Shown here in pieces: positions 13,889 through 22,400 of a DNA stretch of 30,007 nucleotides. Origin of the DNA: a virus. The notes below the pieces were generated by a model. That model made no database searches, was not told where the DNA came from, and saw only the letters and a list, made by a program, of their open reading frames with translations. Each line of letters opens with the position of its first letter. Position 1 is the first letter of the stretch. Both the position numbers and the translations under genes were made by a program. The stretch is from the IMG/VR virus record IMGVR_UViG_3300046010_000922, positions 1 through 30,007 of that record; one strand, written 5' to 3'.

Positions 13889-14061
13889 TACTTCTTCTTG
13901 CCCATCTTCTTCATTGCAGCCTTCTTCTTAGGTGCAGCCTTCTTCTTGGACATCTTCATCATCATCGCTTTGTCTTCCATCTTCTCAGCCTTGGCGTACA
14001 TCTTTGCTGCTTTCTTGCCCTTTGCTGTGTATGGGAATTTTTTTTCGCCTACCATTGGCAT
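13888..14061 (-). CDS. 57-aa extremely lysine-rich protein (KKFPYTAKGKKAA type)
   Basis: The gene runs from ATG 14061 to TAA 13888-13890. The product begins MPMVGEKKFPYTAKGKKAAK, continues with MYAKAEKMEDKAMMMKMSKK, and ends in repeats of KKKAA/KKMGKKK. A histone-tail-like Lys/Ala/Met composition stands out. The FPYTAKGKKAA opening recurs in small proteins of many phages, of unknown function. It follows the 103-aa gene by one base (TAATATG). Confidence 0.7.
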   Translation of the reverse strand: MPMVGEKKFPYTAKGKKAAKMYAKAEKMEDKAMMMKMSKKKAAPKKKAAMKKMGKKK

Positions 14062-14062
14062 A

Positions 14063-14374
14063 TTATGCTCCTAGTTGATTAAGTACTTCTGCTGATTTTT
14101 TGGTTATATGTTTTGTTGGTGCCATCTTGCTAGAGTCATATGGTTTACCCAATATCTCGCTAGCCTTTACTGCCTCTTGAATCTTCTTCATAGAAGTTCC
14201 AGCGGGCTGAATGCCTTGGGCTCTCGCCTCTTTGTAAGCATCCAATTCTTTATTAAATGCTTTAGTCGGCATACTTCTACGACTATCTGCATCTCCAGCA
14301 TTCATCTGTAAACTTAAACCCTTGCAGCCAAAGCATCCTTCAACTGGTTCAGGGTGATGTTCCCAATGTTTCAT
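14063..14374 (-). CDS. 103-aa protein with CFGC knuckle, actinophage-type
   Basis: The product starts MKHWEHHPEPVEGCFGCKGL. The two cysteines (14 and 17) with the His cluster at residues 3-7 suggest a small metal-binding knuckle. A helical middle follows (FNKELDAYKEARAQGIQPAG) and then a helix-rich end (KKIQEAVKASEILGKPYD). I recall this N-terminal signature from small proteins in actinobacteriophage head modules, and it is my main hint for the host. It begins by ATGA overlap with the upstream gene. Confidence 0.65.
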   Translation of the reverse strand: MKHWEHHPEPVEGCFGCKGLSLQMNAGDADSRRSMPTKAFNKELDAYKEARAQGIQPAGTSMKKIQEAVKASEILGKPYDSSKMAPTKHITKKSAEVLNQLGA

Positions 14375-14646
14375 ATCGCTGTAAAGTTACTTTCTGTTAC
14401 TCCTACACCACCAGCAATAAGTGCTGCCTTAGTAGCGTCATCTACTGTGTGGTTATAGCCACCAGCATACACCTCAGGATAATCGGTTAACGAGTCATCA
14501 AGTGCATATCTAATCTGTTGATACGCTCCAGTGGTCGGATTTCTTACTATCGTAATTCCTCTATCAAGTTTATAAAACTGAAAGAGTCGTTGAACGCCAG
14601 TGAAACCCTCTTCTACTGTTGGTGTAACAAAAAGCCATTCAGTCAT
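14371..14646 (-). CDS. 91-aa protein following the major capsid gene
   Basis: The best start is ATG 14646, with AGGAGG four bases before it, rather than further upstream at 14706. The product begins MTEWLFVTPTVEEGFTGVQR, has beta-type segments (LDRGITIVRNPTTGAYQQIR) and a YAGGYNHTVDDATKAALIAGG helix-turn. It is likely a small head protein (completion or decoration), from position just after the capsid gene and its strong ribosome site, which suggests high expression. The family is not named. Confidence 0.65.
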   Translation of the reverse strand: MTEWLFVTPTVEEGFTGVQRLFQFYKLDRGITIVRNPTTGAYQQIRYALDDSLTDYPEVYAGGYNHTVDDATKAALIAGGVGVTESNFTAI

Positions 14647-14673
14647 AAGTCCTCCTAATGAACTCACCCCGAG

Positions 14674-14695
14674 GGGTAGGTTTCTAGGCCTACCC
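14674..14695 (-). other. Hairpin between major capsid gene and next gene
   Basis: GGGTAGG (14674-14680) and CCTACCC (14689-14695) form a 7-base GC-rich stem with an 8-base loop, in the gap after the capsid stop. A second small stem, CCCC-GA-GGGG, adjoins it. No T run follows on the transcript, so full termination is unlikely. It may protect the capsid mRNA 3' end or lower read-through into the small-gene cassette. Confidence 0.5.
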
Positions 14696-14710
14696 TTCAG
14701 AGTCAATCAA

Positions 14711-15913
14711 CTAGAGAGCAGCGATTGAGGAGCCTGATTCGATACGATACAGTGCTTCTTCACGATAACGTGCAAAGCCGAGTACGCCGTACCAGCCCAT
14801 TGGGCGGAAGCGCATCAACTTATCGGTTACGTTTCCGATAACAATGTGTGGCTCTTCTGCAACAGCCTCAGCAAGTGCTTGCTGTCCGCAGAGGATAGTA
14901 TCAAATACGCGTGTTACTGGAGTTACGGTTACAACTGTTGTTGCAGTAACTGCAGCAGTAAAGGCTGTATCTACAGTAAATGTAGTGGTTGAGCCAGATG
15001 TGCTAATTGCAGTAATCTTGGAACCTGAAGCGATACCAGTTCCTGCAACCTTGTCGCCTACCTCAGCACGAGTTGCGATGACAGCAGAAGAAGCAACACC
15101 GAAGGTGAAGCCTGCTGATGTACCTGCAACGGTTACTGCGGTTGTAGCGAGAGCGGTCTGGTCTGCACCATCTTTAGCATTTGGCAAACGAGAAGACTCA
15201 ACAAAGAATGCTCCTTCGTAGTCGCCAATTTCTCCTGCCCATACGTTATTAACGGCTGGGTCAGAGTTAATGTGAGCAAAGTTCCAGCCTAGGTTTCCAG
15301 ACTCTGCACGCAGGTCGTGGGAAACTTCTGGGTGGATTCCGCACCAGTAGTAAGAACCACGGCGAGCCTTGGCCTTATTAGCACGGAGTTTAGCAACAGC
15401 CTTACGGATGTCTGCTGAATCAATTGTCGCTGCAGCAGAGATTGTGGCGGTGCTTGTAGCGGTTGAACCGCTGTAGATTACGTTAGTTCCGCCAGATAGA
15501 GTTGTTGACACAACAGCATCGATAGAATCAGCAAGGTTGTATGCAATGATGTTTGCAATTGCTGGGTCTACGTCTGCTAGTGAGAATAACTCAAGAGCGC
15601 GGGTTACTAGAACAGCATTACCATACTCGTTAAGAGTAATGGTTACAGATGTTGGAGTTGTTAGAGCAACTGCATCTGGGTCAACTGTTTCTGTTAGTGT
15701 TGAGGTCTTCTGGTCCAAATCAACATAGCGCTGTAGCACTACGGTTGAGCCAGGAATTGCTTGACGGGCAGGACGCTTATCTGCTACAGAACGAAGTAGT
15801 GGTTCTGAACGGAGAGCGAACTCGAGAAGACGGTCATACGCCTTCTGTACGAGACCTGCGCCACCAACTGTACCACCGAGAGATGTACTCGCGGTTGATG
15901 TATATTGTGACAT
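14711..15913 (-). CDS. Major capsid protein, N4-gp56-like, with beta insertion
   Basis: The 400-aa product has the start and core typical of the N4-gp56-like HK97-fold family: an early helix with LVQKAYDRLLEFALRSEPLL, ADKRPARQAIPGSTVVL, a VDPDAVALTTPTSVTITLNE strand pair, and ALELFSLADVDPAIANIIAY. The end (IVIGNVTDKLMRFRPMGWYG, FARYREEALYRI) matches the usual C-terminal shape. Residues about 248-333 are a Thr/Ala/Val-rich beta insertion (EVGDKVAGTGIASGSKITAI inside it) that looks like a small surface domain added to the capsid lattice. The scaffold lies directly before it. AGGAG stands 11 bases before ATG 15913, a long spacing. Assembles the phage head. Confidence 0.85.
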   Translation of the reverse strand: MSQYTSTASTSLGGTVGGAGLVQKAYDRLLEFALRSEPLLRSVADKRPARQAIPGSTVVLQRYVDLDQKTSTLTETVDPDAVALTTPTSVTITLNEYGNAVLVTRALELFSLADVDPAIANIIAYNLADSIDAVVSTTLSGGTNVIYSGSTATSTATISAAATIDSADIRKAVAKLRANKAKARRGSYYWCGIHPEVSHDLRAESGNLGWNFAHINSDPAVNNVWAGEIGDYEGAFFVESSRLPNAKDGADQTALATTAVTVAGTSAGFTFGVASSAVIATRAEVGDKVAGTGIASGSKITAISTSGSTTTFTVDTAFTAAVTATTVVTVTPVTRVFDTILCGQQALAEAVAEEPHIVIGNVTDKLMRFRPMGWYGVLGFARYREEALYRIESGSSIAAL

Positions 15914-15943
15914 TAGTTTTTAGTCTCCTTGACTATGAACGGA

Positions 15944-16414
15944 TTATTGTTGTGAGCGCAACAGACTTAGAATCTCTTCTTCCGAAGATGCGTTATTAAG
16001 ACGCGATTCTATGTCTTGCGCTTTGTCGGGAGTAACCGCTCCCTGAGTAATGATGTCTTGGCTACGCAATGTAGCAAGATTATCTCTATCTATTTCAGGA
16101 GCATCTGACGTTTTAATTCCGAATAAGTCGGCGTTATCATTGAGCCAGTTATTCACTGCCTCTTCGTTAACGTCCTCTAGGTCTTTCATAATTAAACGCG
16201 CAGCCTTTTGGTTTACGCCCTTCTTTTCTAGGACTTGACGGACGGTTGATTCTTTCTTCTCTTTGAGGAATCCCTCAAGTTGTTCAGAAAGTTCCTTGAT
16301 ACGTTTCTCATCTGACCTTTTGGCTTTTCTTAGTTTCTTGACTAAGTCATTTCCATCTAGGCTATCGTTGGTATCTAGTTCGTCTTCTTCGTCTTCCCAG
16401 TAGTTGTTGCTCAT
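15944..16414 (-). CDS. Scaffolding protein
   Basis: I start at ATG 16414 (156 aa), which has a GGGTGG site, not at the TTG 11 codons earlier. The product is acidic at the start (WEDEEDELDTND), then a long charged helix (residues about 24-65, KLRKAKRSDEKRIKELSEQL onwards) that should form a coiled coil, then a helix-rich acidic middle and an end with EEEILSLLRSQQ. Acidic, helical, lacking cysteines and coded just before the capsid gene is the standard picture of a scaffold, which directs procapsid assembly and is then removed. The nearby Ntn-hydrolase is the obvious candidate to cut it. Confidence 0.75.
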   Translation of the reverse strand: MSNNYWEDEEDELDTNDSLDGNDLVKKLRKAKRSDEKRIKELSEQLEGFLKEKKESTVRQVLEKKGVNQKAARLIMKDLEDVNEEAVNNWLNDNADLFGIKTSDAPEIDRDNLATLRSQDIITQGAVTPDKAQDIESRLNNASSEEEILSLLRSQQ

Positions 16415-16536
16415 AGCAACCACCCTTCTATTCGTTGTTAGTCGCAAGCCTCAATGACCACGCGGGGACTGTGGGTTGGCTCTTGCTATCGGTCTGTTAC
16501 GCTGGCGGGGCCGATGGGTCCGCTCAGGATTCTCTT
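16415..16536 (-). other. Intergenic region before the scaffold gene, GC-richer than surroundings
   Basis: This is the longest gap inside the late operon (122 bases). The stretch around 16455-16525 is clearly richer in G/C than the flanking genes, with runs such as GCGGGG and GGCGGGGCCG, and has no good ORF. It holds the ribosome site of the scaffold gene near 16420. It could carry a promoter or a structured leader that raises scaffold and capsid expression. I see no clear -10/-35 pair. Confidence 0.35.
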
Positions 16537-18270
16537 TTAGAAAGCGCGATTTGCTCTGCGCTGTGATGCAAGTCCGAGTTCTGCTCGTCCTGCTTTGCCA
16601 CTATATCGGGCCATTTCTTGTTCGCCTAATAATTCTAATTGCTCAAGTTCTTTTGCAGATTGGCTAATAACGGCCTTCTCTAAACCTACTTGACCAATGT
16701 CTTCAACTTTAGAGATTCCAGAAAGTTTACTTACTTGAGGAAGTGCTCTAGCAATTTTGCTAAATTGAGGTGTTAAAGAGGCATAGGTTTGACCACTGCG
16801 AGCATATTCCTGTGCTCGGCCTAGGTCAACTCCACCGATTCTATTGATTGCTCCAAGACCTTGCTGCTCTGCAGAGGCTAAAACTTCAAATGTTTCAAGT
16901 TCATCAACCAATTCATTGACACCCTTTTCGCCAAGAAGCAAAGTTCTAGCAAGTTTTGTTTTATCAACGGTTGGGAAGAAACGACTAAAAGTATCTTTAA
17001 TAGCCTTAGGAGCCATATCAATACGTTGATATGCTTTGGCTATCTTCTCAGCAATAGTAGTAACCGAGTTGCCTTTGCTAATAAGTTCAGTTGTAAAGTC
17101 ATCAGTTGCTAAATCTCCTAGATTGGCCTCTCTAAGAACATCCCCCATCTTTGCCTGAGATACAACATACTCAGCAATGGTTGGAACAAGCACTGGCTTA
17201 CCTGTAAGTTTTAAATCTTGAAGTGCGTATATACCTTTGAATCTATCAGTAAATGGTTTCAAAGCAGGATTGTTACGAGCATCTTGAAGTGCTAAATTAA
17301 ATGATTCGTTTACATCAGAACCAGTTCTGTAGAACTTTGATACCACATCATAAAGTGCATCTACCCAAGGTTTGGCTGCTTCAGCAGCACCAAAAAATAG
17401 GGCTAGACTGTTTTTGAATTGGTCTCTACCTAAAGAGCGTGTGGTACTAGTTGAACCCAAAGTAGAAGTATCTGAAATAATTGGCTGAGATGTAGATACT
17501 GTTGATACAAATGTATTTACAGGTGCACTAGATGTAGCAACAACACTAGAATTAGCCCAAAGAGTCTGTCCTTCAGAAACTTCGTTTCCAGCATCATCAT
17601 AATATTTTCCATCATATAAATAAAGGTTTTCACCTTTTGGCCCAATTCCTGGTTTAACTTGAAATTTAGTTCCAGTGTATCCTGAACGAATAGAGGCTTT
17701 TACTGGATTATCACCTTGAGCAATATAATAGTCGTATGCTTTTTTTGCGGAAGCAAGATTGATAGCCGAACCTGCCCCAGTGGTTCCTATTCCGCCCTCA
17801 AGTCTTGCTGTTTGATATTCTCTTTCGGTAAGCGTTAATCCAGCAGTATAAGAGTCGCCATAGTAACCAGACTGGTTTATGCCACCACGAAGATTATAAT
17901 ATTCTTCAGGAGTAGGTGTTCTAGTTTTTCCAGTTTTTGGGTCGGTTACTGTAAAACCAGAATATGCAGCATTAGCAGCAAGTGTGCCTTTAGTTTTAGG
18001 GTCTAGTTTATCAAAGGGAATTGCTTTAAATTCTGATGCTGTAGAATATGTTGCAAGATTTTCTGCTGCCCTAATATCTTTTAATGCTTCTACACGTTCT
18101 TGAGTTGTTGCGCCGACTTTAACGGGAGTAGGAGTTACTCCATAATATTTTGCGGCTTCTGGGTCAACAGCAGCAGCACGAGTGCTTAACCTAGCAGCAG
18201 CCATTTCTTGAAGTTTGGCTTCGCGTTCTTCTTTTAGTCTTGCTAATTTTTCTTCGCGTGTTTCTGCCAT
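16537..18270 (-). CDS. Large helical virion protein, putative ejection protein (577 aa)
   Basis: The product starts with a charged coiled-coil helix (MAETREEKLARLKEEREAKL), a Tyr/Gly-rich middle with GPKGENLYLYDGKYYDDAG, a Ser/Thr linker (about residues 245-280), and a long helical C-terminal half with a FKNSLALFFGAAEAAKPWVD segment and basic end (ASQRRANRAF). No enzymatic motif is seen. It is the last of three large helical genes between the minor head genes and the scaffold. In short-tailed phages, sets of three large helical proteins are internal virion proteins ejected into the cell to build a channel, so I infer that role. The C-terminal half has short stretches that resemble the 377-aa neighbour, such as a helix ending in FxxFFP or YPLF. 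Confidence 0.5.
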   Translation of the reverse strand: MAETREEKLARLKEEREAKLQEMAAARLSTRAAAVDPEAAKYYGVTPTPVKVGATTQERVEALKDIRAAENLATYSTASEFKAIPFDKLDPKTKGTLAANAAYSGFTVTDPKTGKTRTPTPEEYYNLRGGINQSGYYGDSYTAGLTLTEREYQTARLEGGIGTTGAGSAINLASAKKAYDYYIAQGDNPVKASIRSGYTGTKFQVKPGIGPKGENLYLYDGKYYDDAGNEVSEGQTLWANSSVVATSSAPVNTFVSTVSTSQPIISDTSTLGSTSTTRSLGRDQFKNSLALFFGAAEAAKPWVDALYDVVSKFYRTGSDVNESFNLALQDARNNPALKPFTDRFKGIYALQDLKLTGKPVLVPTIAEYVVSQAKMGDVLREANLGDLATDDFTTELISKGNSVTTIAEKIAKAYQRIDMAPKAIKDTFSRFFPTVDKTKLARTLLLGEKGVNELVDELETFEVLASAEQQGLGAINRIGGVDLGRAQEYARSGQTYASLTPQFSKIARALPQVSKLSGISKVEDIGQVGLEKAVISQSAKELEQLELLGEQEMARYSGKAGRAELGLASQRRANRAF

Positions 18271-19404
18271 TTATACTCCGAATCCTGCAACGCGGGCAAA
18301 GCCTGTTGCTAAATCGCGTGCTCCTTCTATAGCCCAAGTTGCTCCATCAGCCTTGGGGTGCAACTTAAGATAATTATCCCAGTCAGCAAGGCTGCCCATT
18401 TGGGCCTTACCTGCTGTTCCATCTGGACGAATAAACTTATCCAAATCTGGGTTATCTAAATCAATTGTTGCTGGGTCAATATCCCACCATTTAGCCATTC
18501 GACTTATATAAGGTTGCACTAAATCTAAAACTGTAAGACTAGGGTTTGCTCTAAGGCGGTCTCCAAATAATGGATAAAGTTCTGCAGCCTTAGCATTAAA
18601 TTCTTTTTGTAGGCTAGTTAAATCAACTTCACCTTTGCTTAGTTGAACTGCATAGTTAGCAAGTTCTTTCTCACTTAAGTAGCCTAGGCCATTGGCCTTG
18701 ACTATTGACCTCAATGAATCAATCTGATTGATAACTGAGGTAGGTAAAGTCTTTGGGTCCCCAATATTAACCTTGGCCCATAGGTAGTTCTTAGCAAAAG
18801 CGTTAGCATCAAAAGCGCCACCACTGACAATTGTTTCTTCTGTTCCATCTGGACGAACTACAACTTTGGTCTGCTTACCGCTAGCCTTTGCGGCCTCTGT
18901 TAACTTCTTATAGAAGTCAGCAAGGTCTTGTTCTCCGAATTGGGCGAATGGTCCTTGCGAAAAACCAATTGCTTTTGCAGCCTGACTTAGGATTGCGTCT
19001 GAAGCAAACTTGTCATAATCAGTATAGGTAATCTTTGTATCGCTGGTCTGAGGAGCATTCTTTAATTGAACCTCCAAGATATCCCAAGGGGTCTGTTTCT
19101 TACCCTCTTTGTAAGAGGCTACTGCAGCATCTATGAGGGTATTGAATACAGTTTTACGGGCTGCGTCAGTTGGTTGACGATTCTGAACAGCAATAACATA
19201 TTCAGCAAGTATTCGTTGAGCAGATTTAGATAGAGTAGAAAAAGTTTTCTTAATAATCGCAGAATCTTTTTTGACCAAGTTGCCATTTTTATCTGGCATC
19301 CAGATGTAGTTAATAACTTTTCCTGAGCCTTTGGTACCAAACTGGTTACGGATACCTTCTACATCGCCAGCAGGAATATCCCCTGCTTCTCTATATCTAG
19401 TCAT
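18271..19404 (-). CDS. Helical virion protein, putative ejection protein (377 aa)
   Basis: The product has a short N-terminal region (MTRYREAGDIPAGDVEGIRN), a helical body, a YLSEKELANYAVQLSKGEVD / ELYPLFGDRL module (about residues 245-300), and an end with MGSLADWDNYLKLHPKADGA followed by ATGFARVAGFGV. That last module, with the LxYPxFxDxL-like helix and a terminal W/T-A-F-G-F pattern, is familiar from large tail or internal proteins of actinophages, where its role is unclear. Start ATG 19404 overlaps the end of the 1756-aa gene by 8 bases, and its stop abuts the 577-aa gene, so the three are a tight unit. Function inferred. Confidence 0.5.
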   Translation of the reverse strand: MTRYREAGDIPAGDVEGIRNQFGTKGSGKVINYIWMPDKNGNLVKKDSAIIKKTFSTLSKSAQRILAEYVIAVQNRQPTDAARKTVFNTLIDAAVASYKEGKKQTPWDILEVQLKNAPQTSDTKITYTDYDKFASDAILSQAAKAIGFSQGPFAQFGEQDLADFYKKLTEAAKASGKQTKVVVRPDGTEETIVSGGAFDANAFAKNYLWAKVNIGDPKTLPTSVINQIDSLRSIVKANGLGYLSEKELANYAVQLSKGEVDLTSLQKEFNAKAAELYPLFGDRLRANPSLTVLDLVQPYISRMAKWWDIDPATIDLDNPDLDKFIRPDGTAGKAQMGSLADWDNYLKLHPKADGATWAIEGARDLATGFARVAGFGV

Positions 19405-22400
19405 TACCTACCTCCGTAAGTTGGTCATTTAAAAAATATCTATCAAATAGGTTTGCTAATTTTGGGTCCATCTTATCAATGACGGATTCAACGTATTGAG
19501 TCCAAGCATTTTTTACATATGTTTTACTTCCGTCTGGAGCATCTTTAAGAAGTTTTGCATAGTCATCACGATACTTCATCATTGCCGCGGCATCTGTCCA
19601 AAATGGGGTGTTGCCGTGCTTTTTCATAAAGGCTTCGTTGTTAACAATCTTAGTTAAACCCCAAGCATATTTGAAAGCAACATTCTCGCTTTTTCTTAGG
19701 TCGTATTCATACTTCCAGTCTGGGCTAAATTCACCAAGTTGAGCAGAATAGTTACTAAGAGCATCTCGTAATACCTCTACTGAGGCATAACTTGCATATC
19801 CTTTTTCTTTAGCAAGTTTATTAAGGTCAGCCTTGTAAGCGCTGTAAGCCTTCCATACTCTACTTACTTCAATGTCTATTTCAACATCGGCTACTGACTT
19901 AAGTGGTAAATTCAAAGTTGTTCCATCAGGGAGAGTAGCACCAGGCTTGTTAAGAATCCTAGATATATTAGGGTCTGCTTTTTCACCAGCAAGGTCAGCA
20001 GTAATAAGACCAACAAGGTTCTTATCTTTCTCTGCTAAATTCCTAGCAAGTCCTGAGAACTCTTCCCATACTCGCTTATATCCTTCAGCCGTTGGAATTA
20101 CATAAGCAGCCTTTGGGCGGCGCTTTGCGCCATAATATAAACGCTCCATTGGGAATGGATTCTTTGCTCCGAATGCCAACACTTGAGTGTTAAGTTCAAC
20201 CTCAGCGGCTGCCTTAGCATCTCTATCGCTCATACCTTGAGCCTTATATTTATCAACAGCATTTCTAAAGTATGTTGAAAATATGCTATCAGGGCGAGAA
20301 TCAATTACAGCAGGGCTGCCAATTGGAGAACCAAACTGCCAAGCGGCTTTTTCTAAAAATTTCTTTTTGGCTTCGCTAGTCACTGATTTATCTGTTGGTT
20401 TTTTACCAAGCCCCATATCATATAAAGCCATTTGGTAGTTCCACTCAGAAGTATATGAGTCAACCCATTCTTTCTTTGAGTCATCTCCATTTAGATATAG
20501 TAAAAAATTTCTAGCCCAAGCGGGAGTAAATGCTTGAGTAGCAGCCTTACCTAAATCAGTTTCAAGTCCATATGGAAATAATTCTTCATAAGAATATCCA
20601 GGTAGTTTACCTAATGTTTCATTAATTGATTTTCTAAGAATTTCATCGTTGCCAGGTTTAAGAGCCAATACCTGCCCAAGGGCAGCAGGAACTATGTATG
20701 AAGGACCAGCAAAGTTAGCAAGGAAGTTTATGGCTCTAGTTCCAACCATAACTCCTTGACCTTGTTTTAATCCAAGTTCTTTGGTTCCTGGAATCATTAA
20801 ATATTCTGCGTCTAAAACATCTTCAACTGGATTTCCGTATTTATCTACACCAAAGGAATTATATATTCCATAGTAAGAGTTAAGGAATCCAGACATACGT
20901 TGAGGTGCCTTAGCAGCAAAACGAGTATAGCGATAAATACCACTAGCAGATGCTGCGGGGAATGAAAGAACTGTACGGGCTGCAAACAACGCTCTATTCT
21001 GACGACGAATCGAATAGAATGTCTTCTCTGCTTCTTTAACCATTTCAATCGCTGCTGCTTGGCGAACAGAGTTAGCAGTTCCTGTTGTAATATCATAGCC
21101 TTGAGATGCTAATAATTCTAGTTTTTGCGCTGTGCGTTGTTTTAACTCTACACTACCCCAAGCCCAACGGATTAAATTTTCAGGAGCAGAAAGAGCAGAC
21201 CAGGCTTTACCTGTTAGCCTGTCGAATCCATCTAAGAAGCCTTTGGCCTGCATAAGAGGCGTTGCGTATTTATTCTCGAGTGGATTAATCGGAGTTAATC
21301 TATCTAGTTTATCGCCAAGCAATTGGGCTAATTGATTACCGCGAACTTCACCTTGGAGCGCAGCAGCCTTTGCCTCTAGGGTCGGTAGATAACGATTAAC
21401 GTATGAAATCTGGTCATCGATAATATCTATGATATCTGAAGCATCTCTGCCGAACTCATCTGCATAAGCACGCCCTGGGCGTTTTAATCCCCAAGTTTGA
21501 ATAATCTCGTCACGAGAACGACCAGCAAGAATCTGGTCAATCAGTTGGTCTCCACGCATATAGTTATTAACTGTATATGCTAGTTCATCAAAATACAATG
21601 GATTAGTAACATCGGTTATGCCATTAGCGGTACGTCGACCAAGCATTTGAGTGCGAGTAGCGAACTGTTTATCACCAAGTATTTCTATTTCGCGTGTATT
21701 ACGGTTAGATATTTCAGCCTTGTAAGCGGTACCTAAATGATTCTGATTTTCAAGACGAGGAAGTGGAACAGTTTGTCCATTACTTAAAACATAATTTTCT
21801 TCTTCTTGGCTTCCACGTCTGCGAATTCTGGCATTGTCTACAACAGAAAACTCATCAGCAAGTTCTTTGCGGGTTGGGCCCATAGAAACCAGTAATGCAT
21901 CAATATCATCATAAGCATTCTTAACTGCAGCATTTACTGTATTAAGGTCAGGGGCTAAAGTGTTAATATCTCCTGCAGCCCTAGTAATAGCCAACTCTGC
22001 AGCACGGATTTCGCCAGCAATCTTAGGGTCTTTTAATGTCTTAAGATATTGAACTCGGCGAATCAAACCATAAAGAGTTGGAACTTCTTCTCTTTGTAGA
22101 CCAAACTCTCGCGCCCTTTGGCGCATTCTTCCTTCTAGGTTATTAATCAATCGTTCTGCTGCACGAAGGTCATCTGCTACTTGAGCAGCATTCTCTGCCC
22201 TAGTTACTGGAGAGCGAGCCCCAGTATTAACAAAAAACTCAACCCATTCGGCTACAGCGTTATCGACTATATCTACAGCCTTGTCATACTGTTGTGTCAA
22301 CAAAGCATATTCTTCTTTAATAGCCTTGCGGCGAGCGGTGCTTTTAATATTAGCCTTATTTACCAACTGATTAAATCTTTGTCTATTATTGAATAAAGTA

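Noticed and set aside
14844-15221. Plus-strand 125-aa frame inside the capsid gene
   Set aside because: It mirrors the Thr/Val/Ala-rich insertion of the capsid protein; low-complexity shadow without a ribosome site.
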